6,520 nucleotides of DNA from Ruminococcus sp. UBA4385 (GCA_002391065.1 DGRP01000069.1:1-6520), one strand, 5' to 3'. Shown: positions 1 to 5,890, numbered from the stretch's first letter. Translations and numbers: made by a program. The notes: generated from the sequence alone by a model not told the origin.

Positions 1-24
1 GTCTAACAAAAGGGGAGCATTTCA
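1..24. mobile_element. Possible terminal inverted repeat of an IS3-type insertion sequence (outer end only)
   Basis: Read on the minus strand, positions 24 to 1 begin TGAAATGCTCCCC and end GTTAGAC. From memory this resembles ends of IS3-family (IS150-like) elements, which often start TGAACTGCACCCC followed by a short A/T run and GTTAGACA. No transposase is in the window, because the rest of the element would lie to the left of base 1. The match is by recollection, not by search, and the stretch is short, so it could be chance or simply 3' sequence of an upstream gene. Confidence 0.35.
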
Positions 25-46
25 CCTTCGGGTGTGTCGGTTTTTT
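23..46 (+). terminator. Weak terminator-like hairpin with UUCG loop
   Basis: CACC (23-26) and GGTG (31-34) pair around a TTCG tetraloop, and a run of six T follows at 41-46. The stem is only four pairs and six bases separate it from the T run, so this would be a weak terminator of something entering from the left. It abuts the possible IS end at 1-24. Confidence 0.3.
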
Positions 47-109
47 ATATTTTGTGAAAAATGCGGAATGATTATTTTTAGGAGTGAGGTGATTTTGTAA
101 TATAACACA

Positions 110-138
110 TTTACAAAGGCCGGGAATTATGCTATAAT
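110..138 (+). promoter_or_regulatory. Sigma-A promoter with extended -10 for the fn3-CAP gene
   Basis: TTTACA (110-115) is followed after exactly 17 bases by a perfect TATAAT (133-138). A TG at 130-131, one base before the -10, makes an extended -10. Transcription would start near 145, giving a leader of about 200 nt that contains the whole 155-326 palindromic element. A 7-bp inverted repeat (94-100 TTTGTAA, 111-117 TTACAAA) overlaps the -35 and could be an operator, though this is speculative. Confidence 0.8.
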
Positions 139-154
139 GTCATTACAGAATAAA

Positions 155-326
155 GGCAACACCGCACAACCACCGGCATGCGCCTTTGTATGCCATCTAC
201 TTGCATATTTACCGTCATATCGCCCAAATTTACCTTGAAATACGACAGTATTCCTGCGGTAAATTTAGGCAATCTGACGAAAAATCTGACTGCGTATCTG
301 GCATACAATGGTTGTGCGGTGTTGCC
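155..326. mobile_element. MITE-like palindromic element, 172 bp, in the 5' leader of the fn3-CAP gene
   Basis: The ends are perfect 18-bp inverted repeats, GGCAACACCGCACAACCA (155-172) and its complement (309-326). They are flanked on both sides by TAAA (151-154 and 327-330), which could be a 4-bp target duplication, or TA alone. Further nested pairs continue inward: TTGTATGCCA (186-195) with 299-308; 222-234 with 258-270 (12 of 13 pairs); and AATAC (239-243) with GTATT (248-252) around a GACA loop. The whole unit can therefore fold as one long imperfect hairpin. It has no coding capacity of its own. Deleting it with one TAAA leaves an ordinary short leader between promoter and ribosome binding site, which supports a later insertion. 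The parent transposon family is not recognised. A structured leader RNA is the alternative reading. Confidence 0.8.
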
Positions 327-333
327 TAAAAAC

Positions 334-340
334 AAAGGAG
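334..340 (+). promoter_or_regulatory. Ribosome binding site deciding the start of the fn3-CAP gene
   Basis: AAAGGAG lies 8 bases before ATG at 349 and directly precedes a textbook signal peptide. The same frame is open upstream to an ATG at 178. That extension runs through the palindromic element and has no ribosome binding site, so the start at 349 is chosen. Confidence 0.85.
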
Positions 341-348
341 CTGGAAAA

Positions 349-1992
349 ATGAACAAGAAAATCGTTTCTATTCTTGCTGCCGCTGTTATGACAACAGGTA
401 CTTCGGCAGCAGCTGTTGTGCCTTCCGTTATGGCAGCAGATACCGACAGCGCTGTTGTTGCATCAGCTGAGGCGGCTTTTACTGACAGAATCGTATCTGT
501 GAAGAAGAGCTATGCTGCTTCAAACAGGGCTATCAGAATCTACTGGGATAAAGTTGAGGGCGCTACAGGCTACAGAGTCTACAGATACACATCTTCGGGC
601 TGGAAGGGCCTTGGCAATGTAAGTGCAGGCACACTTACATATTATGAGGGCAATCTCCAGAGCGGTACTGCTTACAGATATCTCGTGCGTGCCTTCAAAA
701 AGAACGGCACAGGTTATGACTGGACTAAGGTTCAGGGCGACAAGTATGTTACAACTAAGCCTGCAGACATTGTGTTTACCGAGTCTGAGCGTAATGACAG
801 TTCGATCACTCTGAAATGGAAGGTTTCAAAGAGCAACGGCTATGAGATCTACAAGAGAGAGCACGCTGCTGAAACATCGTGGACTTATGTAGGCTCTACC
901 GACCACATGAACAAGAACAGCTATAAGGTAACAGGTCTCAAGGGCGGTACAAGATATGACTTCGTAGTGAGAGCATTCAGAACAGATGCAGACGGCTATA
1001 CGAACAAGTCGGGCTTTACCTTTACCTCTGACTTTACCTCTCCTGCAAATGTAAAGTTCACAACCCAGACCTGCACAGACAGCCAGATCACCTTCAACTG
1101 GCAGAAGCAGGACGCTGTAACAGGCTACAGAGTTTATAAGTATGTAAACAACAAGTGGAAGGTTCTCGCTGAGGTAGGCCCTGACACAACCTCCTACACC
1201 GATAAGGGTCTTACAGAGGGCACTGAGTACCGCTACACAGTAAGGGCTATGCAGAAGATCAATGCAGCTACAACCCTCATGAGCCCCTCTTACAATAACA
1301 GGTATCTTTATACCTCACTCAAGAAGTTTGAGCCTGCGTGCAGTACTACAACCCACCTCTGCACAATGATAATGAACAAGGCAGACGAAGATAAGAACAT
1401 TGACGGCTATGACATTTATGCAAAGGTAAAGGACGAGACCGAGTGGAAGCACATTGACACTACCGAAGACGGCTATCAGAAAAACTTTGCAGTGTATGAA
1501 CTCGATGAGGATACAAGCTATACTATAGGTATCAGAAGATATAAGACTGTAAACGGCAAGAGAGTTGTAAGCCCTTATACCTTTATAAATGTTAATGTAC
1601 CTAACATCGGCACATACGCAGTTTCTGATGAGTGCCGGAAGGTAGCTGAGTATATCAACGCTGACAGAAAGAAAGAGGCTTATGAGGCTCTTACTGTTGA
1701 TAAGGATCTCAGTGCTCTCGCAACTATCAGAGCTTATGAGATAGCTGAGGAGTATTCTCACACAAGACCAAACGGAATGAGTGCGTATACTATCGCTGCT
1801 GACTTTGGCTTCGGAAATATTATGGGTGAGAACTTCGAGTACGGCTCTGAAATGAAAACAGCTTATGATGTCTATGCAAAATGGGCAGGAAATACTGTAA
1901 CAAAGGGTAAGTATCTTGACCCGATGGCTAACAGGATAGGCGTCGGATATTGTCCTTCTATAAAGGGCTGGGTAATCCTTATTGCCGACTAA
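349..1992 (+). CDS. Exported protein with four fn3-like domains and a C-terminal CAP/SCP domain
   Basis: The product has 547 residues. Residues 1-29 form a signal peptide: MNKK, then a hydrophobic stretch, with likely cleavage after VMA or VMAA. Four fibronectin type III-like modules follow at about 45-138, 139-231, 232-324 and 325-420. The first three show the recurrent core W, GYRVY or GYEIY, and a Y-x-V-R-A strand, while the fourth is more divergent. The CAP/SCP (PF00188-like) domain spans about 425-547 with SHTRPNG (470-476), GENF (493-496), a Y-W helix and IGVGY near the end. His471 and Glu494 match conserved cavity residues of CAP proteins. The second histidine, usually in a GHR-like motif before the final strands, appears absent (GNTVTKGKYLDP). 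There is no LPXTG, dockerin or transmembrane anchor, so the protein is probably released or held by the fn3 modules. It has its own promoter and terminator. The exact role is unknown; CAP proteins of gut Firmicutes are mostly uncharacterised. Confidence 0.9.
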   Translation: MNKKIVSILAAAVMTTGTSAAAVVPSVMAADTDSAVVASAEAAFTDRIVSVKKSYAASNRAIRIYWDKVEGATGYRVYRYTSSGWKGLGNVSAGTLTYYEGNLQSGTAYRYLVRAFKKNGTGYDWTKVQGDKYVTTKPADIVFTESERNDSSITLKWKVSKSNGYEIYKREHAAETSWTYVGSTDHMNKNSYKVTGLKGGTRYDFVVRAFRTDADGYTNKSGFTFTSDFTSPANVKFTTQTCTDSQITFNWQKQDAVTGYRVYKYVNNKWKVLAEVGPDTTSYTDKGLTEGTEYRYTVRAMQKINAATTLMSPSYNNRYLYTSLKKFEPACSTTTHLCTMIMNKADEDKNIDGYDIYAKVKDETEWKHIDTTEDGYQKNFAVYELDEDTSYTIGIRRYKTVNGKRVVSPYTFINVNVPNIGTYAVSDECRKVAEYINADRKKEAYEALTVDKDLSALATIRAYEIAEEYSHTRPNGMSAYTIAADFGFGNIMGENFEYGSEMKTAYDVYAKWAGNTVTKGKYLDPMANRIGVGYCPSIKGWVILIAD

Positions 1993-2005
1993 ATTGCTGA
2001 TTATC

Positions 2006-2041
2006 AAAAAGCGCACCGAGCATATGCCCGATGCGCTTTTT
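2006..2041 (+). terminator. Rho-independent terminator after the fn3-CAP gene
   Basis: AAAAAGCGCA (2006-2015) pairs perfectly with TGCGCTTTTT (2032-2041), and the loop can pair further around CATATG. It starts 14 bases after the stop codon. The A run on one side and T run on the other would also allow termination from the opposite direction. Confidence 0.85.
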
Positions 2042-2099
2042 CGGTTCTATTGCCATAAATAATAAATTGCCATACTGCCTGCGGGAGTTATCGGGTGGA

Positions 2100-2119
2100 G
2101 ACCCTTTTGAAAAAGGGTC
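2100..2119. repeat. Hairpin of the left half, 8-bp stem with TGAA loop
   Basis: GACCCTTT (2100-2107) pairs with AAAGGGTC (2112-2119) around TGAA (2108-2111). GGA/TCC pairing past a one-base bulge extends it to about 2097-2123. It is the counterpart of the hairpin at 2280-2299 in the other half of the inverted element. Confidence 0.75.
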
Positions 2120-2279
2120 CTCCCCCCGGACCCCCCTCCCTAAAACTTCTAATTCCTTTTTGGCTGGGGGGAGCTGCATTATGATAGAACAGCAAAATGT
2201 CGGGCTTTTGCTCTCTTGGATAGAAAGCCTCCCCCCAGCCAAAAAGAGTTAAAAGTCTTTGGAAAGGGGTTTGGGGAAG

Positions 2280-2299
2280 AACCTTTCTTCAGAAAGGTT
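2280..2299. repeat. Hairpin of the right half, 8-bp stem with TTCA loop
   Basis: AACCTTTC (2280-2287) pairs with GAAAGGTT (2292-2299) around TTCA, which reads TGAA on the minus strand. AA/TT and GGGG (2273-2276) with CCCC (2302-2305) extend it past a one-base bulge. It carries the same loop as the left-half hairpin, with several stem pairs exchanged for other complementary pairs. Confidence 0.75.
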
Positions 2300-2370
2300 T
2301 TCCCCAATAGCTCCCGCAGGCGGCGAGGTGATTTATTATTTAGGGAAATACACACAAAAAAATATATTTT

Positions 2371-2402
2371 TTGCACCCATATACTATTTTTGAGAGTATT
2401 AC
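2371..2402 (+). promoter_or_regulatory. Candidate weak promoter region for the 828-residue gene
   Basis: TTGCAC (2371-2376) resembles a -35, but no good -10 lies 17 bases on; TATTAC at 2397-2402 would give a 20-base spacer. TATACT at 2380-2385 and GATAAT at 2441-2446 are alternative -10-like hexamers without a matching -35. The A/T-rich palindromic stretch just upstream (about 2355-2371) may help. A promoter is expected here because a terminator and a repeat element separate this gene from the previous one, but its exact position is uncertain. Confidence 0.3.
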
Positions 2403-2449
2403 TTACAGAAAAGCAAAAAACAAAGCTGCAAACTGCAGATGATAATATC

Positions 2450-2456
2450 AGGAGGT
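2450..2456 (+). promoter_or_regulatory. Strong ribosome binding site of the 828-residue gene
   Basis: AGGAGGT ends 7 bases before the ATG at 2464. The near-perfect match to the anti-Shine-Dalgarno fixes the start and suggests efficient translation. Confidence 0.85.
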
Positions 2457-2463
2457 AATTACA

Positions 2464-4950
2464 ATGCCAGCAAACGTAAGAGAAACAGGATTAAATACAA
2501 GAGATGCCGAGACTGTAAAGCAGACCAGTGAATTCTACAACGAACTCAATAATAAGGCCAAGAAGAATGCATATCCGCTTCCTGCAAGCGGCAAGCGCCC
2601 TGCTAAGGTATATGATGCTGCCTTCTATTATGATCAGCTGCTGCTCCATCTGAATAACATTAATGATGAAGCAAAGACAATGGCAGAGGATAAATTCGGA
2701 GTTTCTGCAAAAAATATTCACAACTTTTCCAAATATAACGGCTATGCTGTAGAGGATATTGACCGCATACTTGAGCTTGAGAAGAACCCTGATGCACCTG
2801 AAAACAAGGCAAGAATAGAATTTGTAAAGAATCTGCGTGCTACCCTTGTTAAAAACCATGATGCCGGTTCCAAGCTATATGAAAAGATCGAGGCTGAAAA
2901 TGAAAAGGCTATCCTCGGCGATACAATGAAGGTATATAACGATGCAAACCCCTTTGCTGGTGAGAACTTTAATAACTTTGTCGGACCAAAATACCTTACT
3001 ATGGAAGCACGTGCCCAAAAAGCAGAGGGTATGGCATATACTGTCGACCGTGCGGGTCCTCTTTCTATATCAATGCTTGCACTTATCAACGAGGGCATGG
3101 ATTTTGACACTCTGACTGACCCTAAAAAGGGTCTTGACAGAAAGCAGGCTATGTATGATAAGGTCTCTACGCTGATACGCACAGGCGGAGAAGAGGCTCA
3201 GCAGTGGATTGCCAAGAATCTCTACGAGGGTCAGAAAAACATTGAGAAAATGATCAGCGATGAGGCAAAGAAGTTTGATTACACCAGAACTGACCTTTTA
3301 GAGGACAAGAAGTTCTGTCAGCTTCTTCACCTGAATCATACTCAGTTTGATTCGTGGCAGGAGATGGCAGGCTGCAAGAAGCAGATCGTTGCCATTGCAA
3401 ATAAGGAGCACCCCGAGATTGACAATTACGAAAAGCTGAAGGATCATTTCAGAGACAGACAGTGTCCTTTGCTGGGACTGAGAAACTGTATCAGCAAGAC
3501 CCGTAATATCTGTGCAGGCTTGGTAGATGAACATGATCCTGTGGTTCTCGCTTCTGAAACTAAAACTGCTGTAAACTATTGTCTGTTCAACAAGCTCAAT
3601 ATCAAAACGATCGGCAATGCAATTCAGAGAAATACAGACCCGAACAAGCTTCTGGTCGATATGTTTACACCCGAAGAGATCATGCTCGATCAGTTTGTGT
3701 CTATGGGACTGCAGTCTCTGAAATATATGGATTCTGATCCTATCTTCAAGGAGCCCGGACTGTCGCTTCCTATGGCAAAGTCTATAATAAGCGGTGAGTT
3801 TACAAAGAATATGAACTTTGAGGGCGAAATGATGAAGCCCAAGGTTGTAGGTGCTCCCACTCATGATGATATCCAGGCAATGCTCATCAAAAACTCCCGC
3901 AGCAAGGATCTTGAAGCAGTTACAGATTCTCTTGGAAATGTAGACAAGAATATCGAAAATGCTAAGCCCAAGACTGCTATGGAGCAGAAAGCTATCGACT
4001 ACATGAAAACATCTGCAAACAAGTTTGAGGGTCTTGTAAAGGCTACAGTTGATGCTGACGCAGCAGTACACAACAGCAGCGGTGTTTTCAAGGACGCAGC
4101 TAAGTCTCTCAAGGCTCTTGACAAGGCTATGAAGGCTTATGAGGCTGAGCAGAACGTCGCAAAGAGACTCGAAATGATCAAGAAAATGGAGAAGCTCAAG
4201 GAAGACGCCGAGACAAAGGTGCAGAAGTACCTCGACCGCAAGGAGAAGAACAAGCCGAGAAACGGCAATTACGAGCAGAAAACTCAGGACAGGATCGACC
4301 TTATGAATCTTGCGCTTAAAGAGGTCAAGGATTTCAGATACAACATTGATGACATGAGACTTGATACCGAGACAAGAGCAGTAAGGGCTACATCGCAGGT
4401 TATGAATGACCATGATGAGGTGTTCAGGTCTGAGTACACCGAAAAGATCGACGGCCTTATCGCAACAGAGAAGAAGGCAAATGTCAAGACCTTCTACAAG
4501 TCGGTAAAGGACGCATATAACAGGCTTGATGTTATTGCAACAGCAGAGAGCGACCAGCCCCTCACAAATGAGCAGATCGCTTCAATAAAGAACGATATGG
4601 CAACAATCGCATTCCGTGAGATGCTCACCGATGTAAAGAGTGGAAAGCTTGTAAAGAACAGCCTCTCCAAGAATGCAAAAGATGTCAAGGCAAGCATTGA
4701 CAAGCTTGAAGGCTCACAGGAGTTCAGCGATAACATACGCAATCTCTTTAATGATGCAGGCAACCTTGACCGCGGCAGATTGAAGGAGATACTCAGCTCG
4801 CCTGACAAGTTCTCAAAAAATATAGTAGCCTCCAAGCTTTCGGCGAAGGCTACAGCGGCTATAAAGCAGAAGAAAATGCCTAAGACAGGCAATAACAACG
4901 GTTTCAAGAATGAGCTTAACAAGAAACTGAGCTCACAGGTAAAAAAATAA
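2464..4950 (+). CDS. Large helical protein of unknown function
   Basis: I do not recognise this 828-residue protein. It has no signal peptide and no hydrophobic membrane segment, so it is probably cytoplasmic unless exported by a non-classical route. It is rich in Lys, Asp, Glu, Asn and Ala and looks almost wholly alpha-helical. The strongest coiled-coil candidate is at about 540-596 (KDAAKSLKALDKAMK onward), followed by a charged, proline-containing break near 597-603. All six cysteines (285, 304, 334, 342, 350, 373) fall in one ~90-residue stretch that also contains several histidines, including HLNH near 289, KEHPE, KDHFRD and DEHDP. Such a core could bind metal or form disulfides, but no known motif is evident. 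The C-terminus is basic (ending LSSQVKK). The gene stands alone between an upstream repeat element and a downstream shared terminator. Codon choice shifts between its first ~500 and last ~330 codons. Structural, phage-derived or toxin-like roles are all possible and none is supported. Confidence 0.85.
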   Translation: MPANVRETGLNTRDAETVKQTSEFYNELNNKAKKNAYPLPASGKRPAKVYDAAFYYDQLLLHLNNINDEAKTMAEDKFGVSAKNIHNFSKYNGYAVEDIDRILELEKNPDAPENKARIEFVKNLRATLVKNHDAGSKLYEKIEAENEKAILGDTMKVYNDANPFAGENFNNFVGPKYLTMEARAQKAEGMAYTVDRAGPLSISMLALINEGMDFDTLTDPKKGLDRKQAMYDKVSTLIRTGGEEAQQWIAKNLYEGQKNIEKMISDEAKKFDYTRTDLLEDKKFCQLLHLNHTQFDSWQEMAGCKKQIVAIANKEHPEIDNYEKLKDHFRDRQCPLLGLRNCISKTRNICAGLVDEHDPVVLASETKTAVNYCLFNKLNIKTIGNAIQRNTDPNKLLVDMFTPEEIMLDQFVSMGLQSLKYMDSDPIFKEPGLSLPMAKSIISGEFTKNMNFEGEMMKPKVVGAPTHDDIQAMLIKNSRSKDLEAVTDSLGNVDKNIENAKPKTAMEQKAIDYMKTSANKFEGLVKATVDADAAVHNSSGVFKDAAKSLKALDKAMKAYEAEQNVAKRLEMIKKMEKLKEDAETKVQKYLDRKEKNKPRNGNYEQKTQDRIDLMNLALKEVKDFRYNIDDMRLDTETRAVRATSQVMNDHDEVFRSEYTEKIDGLIATEKKANVKTFYKSVKDAYNRLDVIATAESDQPLTNEQIASIKNDMATIAFREMLTDVKSGKLVKNSLSKNAKDVKASIDKLEGSQEFSDNIRNLFNDAGNLDRGRLKEILSSPDKFSKNIVASKLSAKATAAIKQKKMPKTGNNNGFKNELNKKLSSQVKK

Positions 4951-4978
4951 GTAATTTGGAATTTCCATATTTGGTTGT

Positions 4979-5012
4979 GTATTGATTCTCCGCAGAAGGC
5001 AGGAGGCAATAC
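4979..5012. repeat. Small hairpin in the 3' flank of the 828-residue gene
   Basis: GTATTG (4979-4984) pairs with CAATAC (5007-5012), and CTCC (4988-4991) with GGAG (5002-5005), leaving an internal loop and a 10-base apex. It contains AGGAGG, but no start codon follows at a useful distance. It has no T run, so it is not itself a terminator. Confidence 0.4.
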
Positions 5013-5031
5013 GGAAAACAGCTTATTAAAC

Positions 5032-5065
5032 AAGATGCTTCTGTCATATTCGACAGAAGCATCTT
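5032..5065. terminator. Bidirectional terminator between convergent genes
   Basis: A 14-bp perfect stem, AAGATGCTTCTGTC (5032-5045) with GACAGAAGCATCTT (5052-5065), encloses a 6-base loop. On the plus strand it is followed by a T-rich stretch (CTTTGTCATATTTT), and on the minus strand by CTTGTTTAAT. It lies 81 bases after the stop of the 828-residue gene. On the minus strand it lies 21 bases after the stop at 5087, which supports 5087 as the original end of the minus-strand locus. Confidence 0.8.
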
Positions 5066-5086
5066 TGTCATATTTTCAGAGAGTGT

Positions 5087-5230
5087 TTATGCTAGACCTA
5101 ATTCATTCAGTCCTTCAAGCAGCTTTTCCATCTGAGGGAAGAGATAATTTCTGGCGCTCTCCACCGCTGCTTTTTTATGTTCCTCGGGCATATTTACCCA
5201 GATAGCAGGAATAAGCGCCGCTTTAAGAAG
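5087..5230 (-). pseudogene. Orphan C-terminal coding remnant, out of frame with the STAS-kinase gene
   Basis: In a different minus-strand frame from the STAS-kinase ORF, codons from about 5230 to the stop at 5089-5087 encode 47 residues that look genuinely coding: LLKAALIPAIWVNMPEEHKK, then a helix with ESARNYLFPQMEKLLEG, ending LNELGLA. Codon choice is like the neighbours. The stop is 21 bases before the minus-strand terminator, as expected for a real gene end. There is no start codon or ribosome binding site in front, and the frame is closed upstream at about 5266. I do not recognise the family. It could be the end of the STAS-kinase protein after an internal deletion, or the tail of a different, now lost, gene. 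Confidence 0.6.
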
Positions 5231-5703
5231 GCGATAGCAGTCGGTACACCTGCCACAAATGCACTTTTAGCAAGTGAGCGTTCATTCTCGATACTTTCCG
5301 GTGAAGTTTTTGAGGTGTAGACCTTAATAATCTCGTCCTCTGAAATGCGGTATACGCTTCCGTTTCCGCCTTTTCCGATAAGCTTGCAGCCCTCAACGGA
5401 CATTTTCCTGAGAACTTTATGTACCTCAAGCAGTTCAGTAAAACCTGTAGTATCCAATATATCATAAACGTCATGAGACACATTAATCATGGGCAGTGCA
5501 TTGGCAATGCGTTTTTTGAGCTTCATAAGAACACGCAGACCGGCGCTTGAAATATATTCAAGCTTTTCAGCGTCAATGATTATGTTTTCGGTTCTGCCTT
5601 CGATAGCATCAAAAATCTGACGTTCTGTCTCAGCGGCATTGTTAGTGTCGATTCTGCCGTTCAGAAAGATAGTCAGGGTGTTATTTAAGGTGATTGTTTT
5701 CAT
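5194..5703 (-). pseudogene. STAS domain plus truncated APH-like kinase N-lobe
   Basis: The readable ORF has 169 residues. Residues 1-100 form a STAS (anti-sigma factor antagonist-like) domain with DAEKLEYISSAGLRVLMKL at 44-62. Ser53 lies where SpoIIAA-type proteins are phosphorylated. Residues 101-159 start a kinase fold of the aminoglycoside phosphotransferase/Ser-Thr kinase-like type: glycine loop GKGGNGSVY (110-118), beta-3 lysine K127 in IIKVY, and an acidic helix around IENERSLAKSAF followed by GVPTAIAF. Proteins of this layout normally continue for some 200 residues with an HGD-type catalytic loop and a DFG-like metal site. Here the frame runs into LKRRLFLLSG and stops at 5194, so all catalytic residues are lost. 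AGGAGG at 5714-5709 lies 5 bases before the ATG. The STAS domain might still be made and fold. A sequencing indel is unlikely to be the full explanation, because the expected kinase body is absent in every frame. Confidence 0.8.
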
Positions 5704-5736
5704 AGCTTCCTCCTGAAAAAGGATAATATTATAGTA

Positions 5737-5766
5737 ATTATAGCATATTTATGACAAATATTTCAA
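5737..5766 (-). promoter_or_regulatory. Promoter of the STAS-kinase locus
   Basis: On the minus strand TTGAAA (5766-5761) is followed after 18 bases by TATAAT (5742-5737), with TG one base before the -10 (extended -10). A second TATAAT at 5733-5728 lies closer to the gene. The leader to the ATG at 5703 would be about 30 nt. Confidence 0.7.
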
Positions 5767-5890
5767 GGAAGAGAGCTTTGCTTTTTTCAAATTTTTTACA
5801 GTTAAACAGTCTGCAGGCCGATGATTCAGCGGTAATAGCGTACAATCGGACAGGCAGACGCAGTAAGGCAGAATGAAATTCGGGGAAAAA

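Larger units (their letters stand above)
2056..2342. repeat. 287-bp composite inverted element with twin hairpins, non-coding
   Basis: The outer ends pair as TAAATAATAAAT (2056-2067) with ATTTATTATTTA (2331-2342). GCCTGCGGGAG (2077-2087) pairs with 2311-2321. A perfect 18-bp pair lies inside: CTTTTTGGCTGGGGGGAG (2156-2173) and its complement (2229-2246). The two arms, about 2077-2173 and 2229-2321, are diverged homologous copies in opposite orientation. Each carries its own hairpin. A central hairpin, AGCAAAA (2191-2197) with TTTTGCT (2206-2212), closes the palindrome. Open frames here on both strands mirror each other because of the symmetry and have no convincing ribosome binding sites, so the stretch is treated as non-coding. 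It fills most of the ~420-bp gap between the fn3-CAP gene and the next gene. It resembles dispersed GC-rich repeats I associate with Clostridia genomes, but family identity is not established. Confidence 0.85.

Noticed and set aside
178..348. In-frame N-terminal extension of the fn3-CAP protein from ATG 178
   Set aside because: It runs through the palindromic element, has no ribosome binding site, and would bury a clear signal peptide starting at 349.
2031..2458. Several open frames on both strands across the repeat element
   Set aside because: They mirror each other because the DNA is an inverted repeat, are Pro/Gly/Ser/Lys-rich, and lack convincing start signals.
3298..4413. Long minus-strand open frame inside the 828-residue gene
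   Set aside because: Its Leu/Ser/Cys/His-rich composition is the typical shadow of a Lys/Glu-rich coding strand, and it has no start signal.
4975..5205. Plus-strand frame after the 828-residue gene
   Set aside because: It reads through the terminator hairpin and antisense to the STAS-kinase remnant, with no ribosome binding site before its first ATG.
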